Program-made: the position numbers and the translations under genes
The notes under the pieces: generated by a model
Database searches by the model: none
Seen by the model: the letters and a program-made list of their open reading frames with translations, nothing else
What the model was told of the DNA's origin: nothing
In this document: positions 8,845 through 18,239 of the stretch, piece by piece
Numbering within the stretch: the first letter of the stretch is position 1
How the letters are laid out: the number at the start of each line of letters is the position of its first letter
Assembly: GCF_016313185.1 (NCBI RefSeq)
Contig: NZ_CP066218.1
Span: 5,704,001 to 5,768,000, forward strand
Direction: 5' to 3'
From: Mycolicibacterium baixiangningiae
GTDB lineage: Bacteria > Actinomycetota > Actinomycetes > Mycobacteriales > Mycobacteriaceae
Length of the DNA: 64,000 nt

Positions 8845-9753
8845 ATGTTCCGCCATACCGATTACATGCAATTCGACGTCAAGCCCGAGAAGCCGGATCC
8901 GGTCTACGCGGCCAAGCTCCAAGAGCTGCTCGGCGGCGCCTACGGCGAGATGACCGTGACGATGCAGTACCTGATGCAGGGCTGGAACTGTCGCATGAAG
9001 GGCAAGTACAAGGACCTCATCATGGATATCGCGACCGAGGAGATCGGTCACGTCGAGATGATCGCGACCATGATCGCCCGCCTGCTCGAGGGTGCACCGG
9101 CCACCAACGCCACCCAGAACGCGATGGGCGACTCGGTCGTCGCCGCCGTGATGGGTGGGATGGACCCGCAGCAGGCCATTGTCACCGGTGGCGCGCCCAC
9201 CCTGTCGGACAGTCGGGGCGTGCCGTGGAACGGCCGCTACGTCACCGCATCGGGCAACCTGCTCGCAGACTTCTACGCCAACGTGACGGCCGAGGCGCAG
9301 GGCCGCGTGCAGACCGCGCGGCTGTGGCACATGACCGACGACCCGGGCGTGAAGGCGATGCTGCGGTTCAACCTCGCCCGCGACACCTACCACCAGAACA
9401 TGTGGCTGGCCGCGATCGAGGAGCTGCAGGCCGACGGGCTGGAGGGCGTCATCGCACCGAACGATCTGTTCGACGAGGAGAACTCCGAGCAAGCCAACAC
9501 GCTGTGGCATCTGTCGGACGGCGCGGACGCCGACAAGGGTCGGTGGATCGGACCGCTGCCCGATGGCATCCACACCGGCGTGTTCCTCGCGGATCCGCAG
9601 CCGCAGGGCGACCGCCAGTCCGGGCCGCCGCCGGACCCCAAGCTGTACGTCACCTACGACGGCTCCCTCGGTGAGCCGCGGCCACCGGCGTTGGGAACGG
9701 AGAAGGGCGTGATGGGCAAGCTGAAGGACGCGATCGATCCCGACAAGACGTAA
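8845..9753 (+). CDS. Manganese catalase
   Basis: 302 residues, the usual length of non-heme catalases. A ferritin-like four-helix core is seen with metal ligands in GAYGEMTVTMQYLMQGWN, the E..H pair in TEEIGHVEMIATMI, a second helix pair TAEAQGRVQTARLW and DTYHQNMWLAAIEEL. It would dismutate hydrogen peroxide with a dimanganese centre in the cytoplasm. The ribosome binding site cttggagaactg precedes the ATG. The C-terminus (DPQPQGDRQSGPPPDPKLY) is the typical extended tail. The divergent hemerythrin gene may share its promoter region (8652-8844). Confidence 0.9.
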   Translation: MFRHTDYMQFDVKPEKPDPVYAAKLQELLGGAYGEMTVTMQYLMQGWNCRMKGKYKDLIMDIATEEIGHVEMIATMIARLLEGAPATNATQNAMGDSVVAAVMGGMDPQQAIVTGGAPTLSDSRGVPWNGRYVTASGNLLADFYANVTAEAQGRVQTARLWHMTDDPGVKAMLRFNLARDTYHQNMWLAAIEELQADGLEGVIAPNDLFDEENSEQANTLWHLSDGADADKGRWIGPLPDGIHTGVFLADPQPQGDRQSGPPPDPKLYVTYDGSLGEPRPPALGTEKGVMGKLKDAIDPDKT

Positions 9754-9789
9754 AACGTTCACGCGCCGGCGACTCGTAGTCTGGATGAG

Positions 9790-11250
9790 GTGAGTGTCTC
9801 CGACGTGACAGCCCTGATCCTCGACGACCGCTTCGCGCGGGAACTGCCGGAGATGGCGGTCCGCTGGCGGGCCCAGGAGGCTCCCGACCCGCGACTGCTC
9901 GTGCTCAACGAGCAGTTGGCGGGGGGCCTCGGTCTCGATGCCGACTGGCTGCGCACCCCCGACGGGGTGCGTCTGTTGGTCGGCAATTCGGTCCCCAGCG
10001 GCGCCACCCCGGTGGCGCAGGCCTACTCCGGCCATCAGTTCGGCGGGTTCGCCCCCCGCCTCGGTGACGGCCGCGCGCTGCTGCTCGGTGAGCTCGTCGA
10101 CGCCGACGGCCGCATCCGCGACCTGCATCTCAAGGGCTCCGGGCACACACCGTTCGCCCGCGCCGGTGACGGTTTGGCCGCGGTGGGACCGATGCTGCGT
10201 GAATACATCGTCAGCGAGGCCATGCACGCCCTCGGGATCCCGACCACGCGTTCCCTCGCAGTGGTGGCGACCGGACGCTCGGTGCAGCGCGAGACCATGC
10301 TCGACGGGGCCGTGCTGGCCCGGGTGGCGAGCAGCCACCTGCGCGTCGGCAGCTTCCAGTACGCGGCCGCCACCGGTGACCGCGACCTGCTGCGCCGGCT
10401 CGCCGACCACGCCATCGCGCGCCATCACCCGCAGGCGGCCGAAGCCGACAACCGGTATCTGGCCTTGTTCGAGGCGGTGGCGTCGGCCCAGGCACGCTTG
10501 ATCGCCCGGTGGATGCTCGTCGGATTCATCCACGGCGTGATGAACACCGACAACATGACGATCTCCGGCGAGACCATCGACTACGGGCCGTGTGCGTTCA
10601 TGGATGTCTACGACCCCGAGACGGTCTTCAGCTCCATCGACATGTGGGGCCGGTACGCCTACGGCAACCAGCCCTCGATGGCCGCCTGGAACCTGGCCCG
10701 CTTCGCCGAGGCGCTGCTTCCGCTGCTGGCCGACGATCTCGACCAGGCGATCACCATGGCGGAGGCCGCGCTCGGCGCGTTCGGCCGGGAGTACGCCGCC
10801 GCGTTGTCCGCCGGAATGCAGGAAAAGATCGGGCTGTCCGGGGCCGATGAGACCGTCGTCGCCCCGCTGCTCGAGGATCTGCTGACGCTGTTGCAGCAGA
10901 ATCACATCGACTTCACGTCGTTCTTCCGCGACCTCGGCCGCGCCGCCCGCGGCGACACCGAACCCGCGCGCGGGTTGTTCGCCGACCTCGCGGGCTTCGA
11001 CGTGTGGCTGAACCGCTGGCGTGCGCTGGACCCCGACGGCGAGGCGATGGACCGGGTGAACCCGATCTACATCCCCCGCAATCACCTCGTCGAGGAGGCG
11101 CTGACCGCGGCCGCCGCGGGCGACCTGTCGCCGGTCGAGCGTCTGCTCACCGCAGTGACCGGGCCGTTCGAGGAACGGCCCGGTCTCCAGCGTTTTGCGG
11201 AACCGGCTCCCGAGGACTTCGGCCGGTACCGCACGTTCTGCGGTACCTGA
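9790..11250 (+). CDS. selO: Protein adenylyltransferase SelO (YdiU family), Cys form
   Basis: 486 residues from a GTG at 9790. Pseudokinase-fold motifs of SelO are clear: [62 protein letters not shown] and the metal-binding [21 protein letters not shown]. SelO transfers AMP from ATP to protein hydroxyl side chains and has been linked to redox stress. In animals the C-terminus carries selenocysteine; here it is an ordinary Cys (TGC) three residues from the end (FCGT), so this gene does not depend on the selenocysteine system 9 kb away. It follows the catalase gene by 36 bases, so they may be co-transcribed. Confidence 0.9.
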   Translation: MSVSDVTALILDDRFARELPEMAVRWRAQEAPDPRLLVLNEQLAGGLGLDADWLRTPDGVRLLVGNSVPSGATPVAQAYSGHQFGGFAPRLGDGRALLLGELVDADGRIRDLHLKGSGHTPFARAGDGLAAVGPMLREYIVSEAMHALGIPTTRSLAVVATGRSVQRETMLDGAVLARVASSHLRVGSFQYAAATGDRDLLRRLADHAIARHHPQAAEADNRYLALFEAVASAQARLIARWMLVGFIHGVMNTDNMTISGETIDYGPCAFMDVYDPETVFSSIDMWGRYAYGNQPSMAAWNLARFAEALLPLLADDLDQAITMAEAALGAFGREYAAALSAGMQEKIGLSGADETVVAPLLEDLLTLLQQNHIDFTSFFRDLGRAARGDTEPARGLFADLAGFDVWLNRWRALDPDGEAMDRVNPIYIPRNHLVEEALTAAAAGDLSPVERLLTAVTGPFEERPGLQRFAEPAPEDFGRYRTFCGT

Positions 11251-11253
11251 GAA

Positions 11254-11706
11254 CTAGGGCGTGCTGGCGCAGCCGACGCCGGGGATGCACCCGCTGGCGC
11301 CGCCCGGTCCGGCCGTACCGGCAGGCCCGCCGGGGATTCCACCAGTCGCACCCTGGGGACCGGCCGCACCGCCCGGACCACCCGGGATCGCGCCCGCAGC
11401 GCCCTGCGGACCAGCCACACCACCCGGCCCACCCGGAATCGCGCCCGCAGCGCCCTGCGGACCAGCCACACCACCCGGACCACCCGGAATCGCGCCGGCA
11501 GCGCCCTGCGGACCGGCCACACCACCCGGACCGCCCGGAGGCGGAGGCGGCGGGGCGGCGCAGCCCGTGCCGTACGGATCGACGCAGCCGGGAGGACCGC
11601 CCGCCGGGAGCAACAGGGTGGCTCCGGCCGGAACGGCGAAGACGATCGCGAGTGCGGAAGCGCCGGCCGCGAGGACCGGCGTGATCTTCATACGTTGAGT
11701 GGACAT
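11254..11706 (-). CDS. Secreted collagen-like glycine/proline-rich protein
   Basis: 150 residues from MSTQRMKITPVLAAG (an internal ATG at 11691 is the alternative). A signal peptide is evident: basic start, hydrophobic ALAIVFAVPAGA. Then comes a Cys pair (GCVDPYGTGC), a PPPPPP run, and Gly-rich repeats of 17 residues built on GGPGGVAGPQGAAGAIP, ending in GCIPGVGCASTP. Although rich in Gly-X-Y, the 17-residue period breaks the collagen triplet once per unit, so a true triple helix is doubtful. A surface or cell-wall role is inference. Convergent with selO. Confidence 0.65.
   Translation of the reverse strand: MSTQRMKITPVLAAGASALAIVFAVPAGATLLLPAGGPPGCVDPYGTGCAAPPPPPPGGPGGVAGPQGAAGAIPGGPGGVAGPQGAAGAIPGGPGGVAGPQGAAGAIPGGPGGAAGPQGATGGIPGGPAGTAGPGGASGCIPGVGCASTP
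11345..11530. repeat. 51-bp in-frame tandem repeats
   Basis: About 3.5 copies of a 51-base unit (for example 11370-11420) inside the collagen-like gene, encoding 17 residues each. Copies differ at only a few positions, so copy number is likely to vary between strains. Confidence 0.8.
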
Positions 11707-11763
11707 GCGGCGCCTGTACCACCCCGCAGCTACTTCAAACATCACTCGTCATGCGAAAACGAT

Positions 11764-12711
11764 CTAGTAGTGGTATGTGTCCGACGGGGCGGGCATGTGC
11801 ACGGGTTCGTCCTCGAAGTCGGTGACCTCGATGCCGTAGGCGCGGGCCAGGTCGAGAATTTTGTTGGCCCGCGCGATCCGGGGAAGGTCGGACCCGTTGC
11901 GGATCTCTCCGCCGTCGCGCTCGAACTCCGCGAAGAACTCCTTCGCCCACGAGATCTCATCCTGTGAGGGCGACAGCCCCTCGTTGACCACCGAGCACTG
12001 GTCAGGGCTCAGGCAGATCTTGCCGGTCATCCCGAACTCCGTGGACACCGCCGTCGCCTCGATGAGCCGCAGCGCGCTCGAACCGATCGTCGGCCCGTCG
12101 ATGGCACTGGGCAGATGCGCCGCCTTCGCCGCGATGGTGAAGCGGGACCGGGCGTAGGCCAACGTCGCCGGATTGTCGCCGAAGCCGGTGTCCCGACGGA
12201 AGTCGCCGATGCCGAACGCCAGCCGGAAGGTGCCCTTCGCCGCCGCGATCTCGGTGATGCGCTCCAGGCCGCGGGCGGTTTCCACCAGCGCGACGATCGG
12301 CACGCCGGGCAGCCGTTTGGCGGTTTCGCTGACGTGGTCGACCGATTCGGCCATCGCGAGCATCACCCCGCCGACCGGCGTGCCCGCGAGCGCGTCGAGG
12401 TCGTCGGCCCACCACGGCGTGCCGAACCCGTTGATTCGGACCCAGTCCGAGTTGCCTGCCTGCAGCCAGCGGACCACGTTGTCGCGGGCCGTCACCTTGT
12501 CCTTGGGGGCCACGGCGTCTTCGATGTCGAGGACGACGATGTCGGCGCGTGAGCGGACCGCGGGTTCGAACCGGTCGCCGTGCGCGCCGTTGACCAGCAG
12601 CCAGCTGCGCGCGAGCACCGGGTCGATGCGCGATCCGACGTCACTCGAGTCATGGGAGCTCGAATCATGGGAGTCGGCACCGTGGGAGTCGAAGGACACC
12701 TCGTCATACAC
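11764..12711 (-). CDS. CitE-like HpcH/HpaI aldolase/citrate lyase beta-family protein
   Basis: 315 residues. After a short Ser/His/Asp-rich N-terminus (SHGADSHDSSSHDSSD) the TIM-barrel lyase family signatures appear: RSRADIVVLDIEDAVAP (metal ligand Asp/Glu), WVRINGFGTPWW, IVALVETARGL and FGMTGKICLSPDQCSVVNEGL. Stand-alone CitE-like proteins in mycobacteria act on CoA thioesters such as citramalyl- or malyl-CoA; which one cannot be told. The repetitive N-terminal codons suggest the true start could be downstream near residue 28. The upstream neighbour on the same strand is a small secreted protein. Confidence 0.8.
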   Translation of the reverse strand: MYDEVSFDSHGADSHDSSSHDSSDVGSRIDPVLARSWLLVNGAHGDRFEPAVRSRADIVVLDIEDAVAPKDKVTARDNVVRWLQAGNSDWVRINGFGTPWWADDLDALAGTPVGGVMLAMAESVDHVSETAKRLPGVPIVALVETARGLERITEIAAAKGTFRLAFGIGDFRRDTGFGDNPATLAYARSRFTIAAKAAHLPSAIDGPTIGSSALRLIEATAVSTEFGMTGKICLSPDQCSVVNEGLSPSQDEISWAKEFFAEFERDGGEIRNGSDLPRIARANKILDLARAYGIEVTDFEDEPVHMPAPSDTYHY

Positions 12712-12768
12712 CCACTTATGGTCGCCCAGACGCCTCGGACGGGACGCGGCAGGGGCGGGAAGCTGCGG

Positions 12769-13017
12769 TCAGACGCGGCCGGACATCGGGGCGGGCGGTG
12801 GCGGCGGGGGCGGTACGGGCAGGCACAGACCGGTATTGGTGTCGAGTGCTCGACCCGGCAGGCAGAACGGCGCGCAAGCGTTGGTGACACCGGTTTCCCC
12901 CGGCAGGCAGGCCGAGCTGACGGCCGGCGAGACGAGCGTGGTGATAGCGGCCGGCGTCGCGGTCAACGCGGCCACCGACAGCGCCGCGCCGAGCAACCGG
13001 CGCACTGGATACGTCAT
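12769..13017 (-). CDS. Small secreted Cys/Pro-rich protein
   Basis: 82 residues from the ATG at 13017, chosen by the strong site gaggag just upstream. A signal peptide (MTYPVRRLLGAALSVAALTA) is followed by SSACLPGETGVTNACAPFCLPG with three closely spaced Cys, a fourth Cys (GLCLP), and a terminal PPPPPPP run. The mature protein would be about 50 residues and could form two disulfides outside the cell. The Pro-rich end resembles that of the collagen-like protein 1.1 kb away. No known domain. Confidence 0.6.
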   Translation of the reverse strand: MTYPVRRLLGAALSVAALTATPAAITTLVSPAVSSACLPGETGVTNACAPFCLPGRALDTNTGLCLPVPPPPPPPAPMSGRV

Positions 13018-13186
13018 GGTTGGTGCTCCTCGAGTGGCATCCCCGACCCGGGTCGGCCCACGATCGACTGTAAGCGCGCACCGGTCGCGGGAGGGCCGAA
13101 ATCGGTGACAGAAGGCGGGGGTCAGACGACCTGACGCATGATCTCCCGGACAGAACAACGCGAGCCCGACTCCCCTCGGAGGCCCC

Positions 13187-14281
13187 ATGCGTACGCGCGA
13201 ACTCGGCATCGTGATCGGTGAGCACCCCACCGGTCCGCACAACGCCATCACCGACGTGCCGGGTGTGCGGGTCGGGCACACCACCCTCGAACAGGCGGGT
13301 CCGCCCGCGGTGCGCACCGGTGTGACCGTCGTCGTCCCCCACGACGACATCTGGACCGAGCCGATCTTCGCCGGTGCGCACCGGCTCAACGGCAGTGGGG
13401 AACTCACCGGCCTGGAGTGGATCCGCGAATCCGGCGAGCTGACGTCGGCGATCGCGCTGACGAACACCCACAGCGTCGGAGTGGTGCGCGACGCCCTGGT
13501 CGACGCGCAGGTCGGGGCCCGCGGCGACGGCCTCTACTGGTCACTGCCCGTGGTGGGCGAGACCTACGACGGCGTGCTCAACGACATCAACGGTCACCAC
13601 GTGCGGGCCGAGCACGTGCACGCCGCACTGGCCGGCGCGAGCGGCGGTCCGGTGGCAGAGGGCAACGTCGGCGGCGGCACAGGCATGATCTGCCACGGAT
13701 TCAAGGGCGGCATCGGCACCGCGTCCCGGATCGCCGACACCGCTGCGGGCCGCTACACCGTCGGCGCGCTGGTGCAGGCCAACCACGGCCGCCGGGAGCG
13801 GTTCCGCGTCAACGGGGTGCCCGTCGGCGAGCTCGTCGGCCCCGACGTCGTACCCCTGCCCGGCATGCCGGTGACGTACGAGCCGGGGTCCGGTTCGATC
13901 ATCGTGATCGTCGCGACCGATGCGCCGCTGCTGCCGCACCAGTGCACCCGGCTGGCGCAGCGGTCCGCGCTCGCGGTCAGCCGGGTCGGCGGCAGCGGCG
14001 AACAGTACAGCGGCGATCTGATGCTGGCCTTCTCCACCGGTAACCGGGGGATCCCGCCGTATTCGTGGGACGAGGACGCCGGCACCGGGCGCCCCGAGAT
14101 CGCCGTCCGGATGGTCGCGCCGCAGCTGATGACGCTGCTGTTCGACCTCACGATCGAGGCCACCGAGGAGGCGATCGTGAACGCGGTCGCCGCTGCCACC
14201 ACCGTGACCGGCCGCGACGGGCGCACCGCCCACGCCCTCGACCACACCCTGTTTCGCCAGGCCATGGCGCCGCGACACTAA
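13187..14281 (+). CDS. P1-family peptidase (DmpA-type L-aminopeptidase/D-esterase)
   Basis: 364 residues. Conserved blocks: NAITDVPGVRVGHTTL, THSVGVVRDALV, EGNVGGGTGMICHGFKGGIGTASR, TVGALVQANHG. Late in the chain GSGSIIVIVATDAPLLPHQ holds the Gly-Ser autocleavage site whose new N-terminal Ser is the nucleophile in this Ntn-like family. Members cleave N-terminal residues from peptides, including beta-amino acids and D-amino acid amides. A plausible site (cccctcggaggcccc) precedes the ATG. Its 3' end overlaps the convergent TetR gene by 4 bases. Confidence 0.85.
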   Translation: MRTRELGIVIGEHPTGPHNAITDVPGVRVGHTTLEQAGPPAVRTGVTVVVPHDDIWTEPIFAGAHRLNGSGELTGLEWIRESGELTSAIALTNTHSVGVVRDALVDAQVGARGDGLYWSLPVVGETYDGVLNDINGHHVRAEHVHAALAGASGGPVAEGNVGGGTGMICHGFKGGIGTASRIADTAAGRYTVGALVQANHGRRERFRVNGVPVGELVGPDVVPLPGMPVTYEPGSGSIIVIVATDAPLLPHQCTRLAQRSALAVSRVGGSGEQYSGDLMLAFSTGNRGIPPYSWDEDAGTGRPEIAVRMVAPQLMTLLFDLTIEATEEAIVNAVAAATTVTGRDGRTAHALDHTLFRQAMAPRH

Positions 14282-14925
14282 TCAGCGGGGTCAGGGGCGC
14301 GTGCACCCCGCCAGACGGTGTCCAACAACTGGGTCAGTGCGGCCTCGTCGAGCGGCGGCATCGCGAACACCAGGCGGTAGTAGGCCGGGGAGAACAGGGC
14401 GTCGACCGCCACCTCGACGTCGAGGTCGGGGCGCAGTTCGCCGGCGGCGACACCGACGAGCAGAACGGCGGTGACCGCGGCCCGGCGCGGCAGCAGCCAT
14501 TGGTCGAGCAGCGCGGTGGCGACCTCGCCGTTGGAGCTGGCCGCGCCGATGACGCTGCGGAACAGCGGACCGGTCGTGGAATCGGACAGGATGTCGTTGA
14601 GCGCGCGCAGCTGGTGATCGAGCGCACCCCTGGTGTCACTGCCGGTCGGGGGCACGATGGAACCGCGCATCGCAGCCAGCAGGCCCTCCAGCACGATCGC
14701 CGCCGCCGACGGCCACCACTTGTAGATGGTCGTGCGGCTCACCGCGGCCCGTTTGGCGATGGCGTCGATGCTGACTGTTCCGGTACCGCCCGCGAGCGCC
14801 AGATCCGTGGCGGCCTGTAACACCGCGGCACGCAACTCGACGTTGCGCGGCCGCCCTCGGCGCAGCGGCTCCGCTGCGATGATTGCGAGCCCCGTCGTGG
14901 CGCGTGTACCGTCATTTGTGGACAC
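14278..14925 (-). CDS. TetR-family regulator
   Basis: 215 residues from the GTG at 14925 (VSTNDGT); a GTG three codons earlier (14934) is equally possible. The frame extends far upstream only because it is antisense to the lipoprotein gene. The N-terminal helix-turn-helix is clear: RAAVLQAATDLALAGG, then VSIDAIAKRAAVSRTTIYKWWPSAAAIV. The C-terminal half resembles the TetR_C ligand-binding domain. It is divergent from the lipoprotein gene at 14980 with about 55 bases between, so it may control that gene and itself. Ligand unknown. Confidence 0.8.
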   Translation of the reverse strand: MSTNDGTRATTGLAIIAAEPLRRGRPRNVELRAAVLQAATDLALAGGTGTVSIDAIAKRAAVSRTTIYKWWPSAAAIVLEGLLAAMRGSIVPPTGSDTRGALDHQLRALNDILSDSTTGPLFRSVIGAASSNGEVATALLDQWLLPRRAAVTAVLLVGVAAGELRPDLDVEVAVDALFSPAYYRLVFAMPPLDEAALTQLLDTVWRGARAPDPAD

Positions 14926-14979
14926 TCTGTTCACTATATTCTCAGCTTTCGAAAACGATTGGGGCTTCGGCGGATATCC

Positions 14980-15642
14980 ATGCGCAGCGTCTTCACCAAA
15001 TCGTCGGTCTTCGCGAACAAATCGACTTTCGTCGCAACGACCATCGGCGCGGCGGTGCTCGCCATCGGAGTCAGCGGCTGCACCCCGACGGATGCGCCGC
15101 CGGCCACCTCGCCGACCGGTCTGCCCACCTCGGTGTCGAGCACTCCCCCGCCGGCAGCGAAAGAGAACAGCGCGGCGGTGGTCGACTATTCGCGCCTCCT
15201 CATCGAGCCGACAGACATCAATAGTGCGTTCGACACCTTCGTCACCCGGTCGACCGTCGCGAATCGCCGCGGCGGTAAGGGCGTTTCGGCGCTGTTCGTC
15301 AACGAGGCGGACACCAGGGCGATCGGTGTGACGATCACCGTCCTGCCGGATCCCGCCGCCGCGAAGGCCGCACTCGACGCCAGCCTGCACGCGATCGGCG
15401 GCTCTGTCGCCGGTGGTCAACCTGCGCCGTCGGCGGTCGGCACCGACGGCACTGTGGTCACGGGCACCTCACCCGACGGCGCCAAAGAAGTCACCGCGCT
15501 GCTCTTCACGGAGGGCCCCGCGGTGACACGCATGGAATTCCAGAGCGCCCCCGGTGATCCCACCGCCCTCGACGTCGTCAACGACATCGGCATCAAACAG
15601 GCCATCGCGTTGCGCGCCGGTCTGCCCAGCGTCACCGATTGA
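14980..15642 (+). CDS. Predicted lipoprotein
   Basis: 220 residues from the ATG at 14980. The signal sequence ends in a lipobox, AIGVSGC (residues about 28-34), after which Cys would be lipidated. The linker TPTDAPPATSPTGLPTSVSSTPPPAA is typical of mycobacterial lipoproteins. The mature domain (VDYSRLLIEPTDINSAFDTF onwards) resembles mycobacterial lipoproteins of the LpqN/LpqT kind, but I cannot assign it firmly. Divergent TetR gene upstream suggests regulated expression. Confidence 0.65.
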   Translation: MRSVFTKSSVFANKSTFVATTIGAAVLAIGVSGCTPTDAPPATSPTGLPTSVSSTPPPAAKENSAAVVDYSRLLIEPTDINSAFDTFVTRSTVANRRGGKGVSALFVNEADTRAIGVTITVLPDPAAAKAALDASLHAIGGSVAGGQPAPSAVGTDGTVVTGTSPDGAKEVTALLFTEGPAVTRMEFQSAPGDPTALDVVNDIGIKQAIALRAGLPSVTD

Positions 15643-15794
15643 CACCGCTCACAACCCGGTTGGTTGACCGTCATATCGGGGTAGAGAACTCCGGTGCGCG
15701 AATTCCGCCGGAACTCCTTCTCCATCCCACGGCATGACCGGTCATGAATTCGGCCGGCCGAGCGGAATTTGCCCCGCCGTGCACAATCGGGGGT

Positions 15795-16904
15795 GTGACA
15801 TCGCGCATGGAGTGGGTGCGGCGGTGGTGGCAGCTGCCGGATCACTTCGAGTGGTTGACGGGCTATCTGTTCAGCCGCGGCATGATGGCCGCTGCGCGAA
15901 TCATGCTCGCCCTGATGGTGGCGTCCCTAGCTCTTGTCCCAATTATGTTGGTGTTCAGCTCTTTTGGTCCGCGGTCCACCATCGGCGTCGCGGTGTCCTG
16001 GTTCGCCGGTTTCGCCGGGTGGGCGACGATGGTCCCGTACGTCCAGCGGTGGCCGAGCCGAACCCAATCGCTGACGGTGTCGTTCGTCGCGACCGCCTGC
16101 ATCGCCGCGGTGTCCCTGGCGCAGTCCGATCCGCTGGTCGAGCTGGTGGCGTGCTTCGGCTTCGTGACCCCGGCCGCGTACGTCGCATTCCTGCACACGT
16201 CCCGCTACACCGCGTACGTCTTCGCGGTGGCAGTGGTGACGGCTGCGATCGGTGCGGTGCGGCTGGCCTCAGCCGGCCAACTGGTCGGCGCCACCGCACT
16301 GTTCTGGTTCGTCGTCGTGCTCAACGCGGTCATCCCGTTCGGCGTCCAGACCATCGTGCATGCGCTCGGCGTGGATGTGGTGCGCTCGGAATGGGATCCG
16401 CTGACGGGTCTGCTGACCCGGCGGGCGTTCTATCAGCGCCTGGTCGGGCTCGTCGCGGACAACGGTTCGGCCGACCGCAACCTGCTGGTGGCGGTCATCG
16501 ATCTGGACCGGTTCAAGAACCTCAACGACACCCACGGTCACGCTGCCGGTGACCGCGCCCTGATCGCCGTCGGGCGGGCGCTGTCCCGAAGCGCCGACGA
16601 CGACGCGCTCGTCGGGCGGATCGGCGGTGAGGAGTTCGTCGTCGCCACGATCTCCCCTTCGGCGAATCCGACGCAGCTGGCGATGCGATTGCGTGCCGCC
16701 ATCGAGAAGGCCGCCACCCCGTTGACGGCCAGTGTCGGCACGGCCAGTGTGCCGCTGGTCCGGCTCCGCGTCACGGGTTGGCGCGCGGGCATCGACGAGG
16801 CGATCACCACCGCCGATACCGCGATGTACGCGGCGAAGCGGGCGGGCGGAAATCAGGTGCGGCACAGCCAGCTGCCCATGGTGCTCGACGACGACCCGGC
16901 ATGA
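15795..16904 (+). CDS. Membrane-anchored GGDEF diguanylate cyclase
   Basis: 369 residues from the GTG at 15795 (VTSRMEWVRRWW); starts at 15744 or 15807 are possible. Six to seven hydrophobic segments occupy residues 25-190 (MASE-like sensor). A GGDEF domain follows, with EWDPLTGLLTRRAF, VAVIDLDRFKNLNDTHGHAAGD and active-site RIGGEEF, so cyclic di-GMP synthesis is expected. The upper part of the domain ends in TADTAMYAAKRAGGNQV. The architecture matches the GGDEF gene at 5545 but the sensor sequences differ. Confidence 0.8.
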   Translation: MTSRMEWVRRWWQLPDHFEWLTGYLFSRGMMAAARIMLALMVASLALVPIMLVFSSFGPRSTIGVAVSWFAGFAGWATMVPYVQRWPSRTQSLTVSFVATACIAAVSLAQSDPLVELVACFGFVTPAAYVAFLHTSRYTAYVFAVAVVTAAIGAVRLASAGQLVGATALFWFVVVLNAVIPFGVQTIVHALGVDVVRSEWDPLTGLLTRRAFYQRLVGLVADNGSADRNLLVAVIDLDRFKNLNDTHGHAAGDRALIAVGRALSRSADDDALVGRIGGEEFVVATISPSANPTQLAMRLRAAIEKAATPLTASVGTASVPLVRLRVTGWRAGIDEAITTADTAMYAAKRAGGNQVRHSQLPMVLDDDPA

Positions 16905-16914
16905 CACCGCCCCT

Positions 16915-18093
16915 TCACAGCCCGGGCTGATCCTCGATGAGGCCGAGCCAGATCTGCGCCGCGTCGATGGCCACCTTCTCGCTGATGAAGGCGTGCTGGG
17001 TGCCGGTGTAGATGTCGCGGAACGCGCGCTCGAGGCGGCTGCCCTCGCGGATCGCGTCGGTGCCCGCCACCAGATGGGCCCATTCGGCGCACTGCCGCGC
17101 GGTGTCGGTGGCGTAGACGGCGGCCACCCGCATGTCCGCGCGCAGGGCCGCGGTGAGCTCGGCACCGGAGTCGACGGCGGCCTCCGCGGTGGTGAACGCG
17201 TCGAGCACCAGGAGTCGGGCCGCACGCCACGCCGCCGTGTGATGGGCCAGCCCCTTCTGGAAGGTGGGACGGCTTGCCAGCGACGCCATGTCACTCATCC
17301 GGACCTTCGTCGCCGCGAGCTCGCGGACATCGTCGAGCATGCTCTTGGCGACCCCGAGCGCCCATGCGGCATGTCCGGCGGCGGTGACCGGCATCAGGCC
17401 CATCCGGGTGGCCGCTGAGGCACCGCGCCGCGGGCTGCGGGAGAACAGCGGGAACGTGCGCGACGCCGGTACGAACACGTCGTCCACACGGTAGTCGTAG
17501 GACCCGGTGCCCTTCAGACCCTGCACATGCCAACCGTCGGTGAACGTGACCTCGTCGCGTGGCAGCACCGCGACCTGCATATCGGGCACACCGTCGCCGG
17601 CCCAACGGATCTCGCCGTGGTCCATCGGCAGGAACCCGGCCGTCACGAACGGCGAGTGGCCGGTACCGGAGCCGAAGCTCCACGAACCGCTCAACCGGTA
17701 ACCGCCGGGCGCGGCGGTTCCCTGACCGTTGGGGAAGAACTGTCCGCCCATGGTGACGCGGTTGTCGCGGGGGGTGAACACCTCCGCGAAGCCCTCGTCG
17801 GGCAGATAGCAGGCCGCGGCGAACGACGACGGCAGATTCGCGATCCCCACCCAGCCGAACGACCCGTCCTGCCAGGCCATTTCGATCCAGGTCTCGATCA
17901 TCTCGGGGAATGACGGTTCGACGCCGCCCGCGGGGATCGGATTGAACGCGGACATCAGCCCGCTGGACCACATCTCGTCGACGATCGCCGGGGACAGAGT
18001 GCGCAGCCGCTCGCTGTCCGCGGCCTGCGACCGCACGAGGTCGCGCATGTCGCGGGCCAGCCCGACGACTCCGGCGACAGGGGCCGCGGTCAC
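16915..18093 (-). CDS. Acyl-CoA dehydrogenase-fold flavin monooxygenase/dehydrogenase
   Basis: 392 residues starting at a GTG. N-terminal helices (ADSERLRTLSPAIVDEMWSSGLMSAF), then DGSFGWVGIANL, GGQFFPNGQGTAAPGGYRLSGSWSFGSG, and GLKGTGSYDYRVDDVFVPASR. This is the pattern of the HsaA/HpaH group (class D flavin monooxygenases) rather than true acyl-CoA dehydrogenases, since the catalytic Glu motif is absent. Such enzymes hydroxylate phenols or steroid rings with reduced flavin from a separate reductase. No reductase is next to it. Divergent from the SDR at 18240. Confidence 0.75.
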   Translation of the reverse strand: MTAAPVAGVVGLARDMRDLVRSQAADSERLRTLSPAIVDEMWSSGLMSAFNPIPAGGVEPSFPEMIETWIEMAWQDGSFGWVGIANLPSSFAAACYLPDEGFAEVFTPRDNRVTMGGQFFPNGQGTAAPGGYRLSGSWSFGSGTGHSPFVTAGFLPMDHGEIRWAGDGVPDMQVAVLPRDEVTFTDGWHVQGLKGTGSYDYRVDDVFVPASRTFPLFSRSPRRGASAATRMGLMPVTAAGHAAWALGVAKSMLDDVRELAATKVRMSDMASLASRPTFQKGLAHHTAAWRAARLLVLDAFTTAEAAVDSGAELTAALRADMRVAAVYATDTARQCAEWAHLVAGTDAIREGSRLERAFRDIYTGTQHAFISEKVAIDAAQIWLGLIEDQPGL

Positions 18094-18239
18094 GCCGGCA
18101 CCGACCGGCCGAGTCGTGTGCTCATCGCGGTCGACCGTACGCGGCCGGGCGCTCCGTCGGAGGGGAATCGCCCTACACGGTTAGTGGGACCCACCCAGGG
18201 GTACCTCTGGAAACCGTCACCGACCGGAGGGAGCAGCCG

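Noticed and set aside
8827..11085. 752-codon minus-strand open frame
   Set aside because: It is the antisense shadow of manganese catalase and selO, both of which carry clear family motifs; the minus reading has none.
11230..11262. Selenocysteine readthrough of the selO TGA
   Set aside because: The conserved C-terminal redox residue is already present as Cys before the stop, and no hairpin follows.
11345..11530. CRISPR-like array
   Set aside because: The 51-bp units are adjacent with no spacers and translate in frame within a secreted protein.
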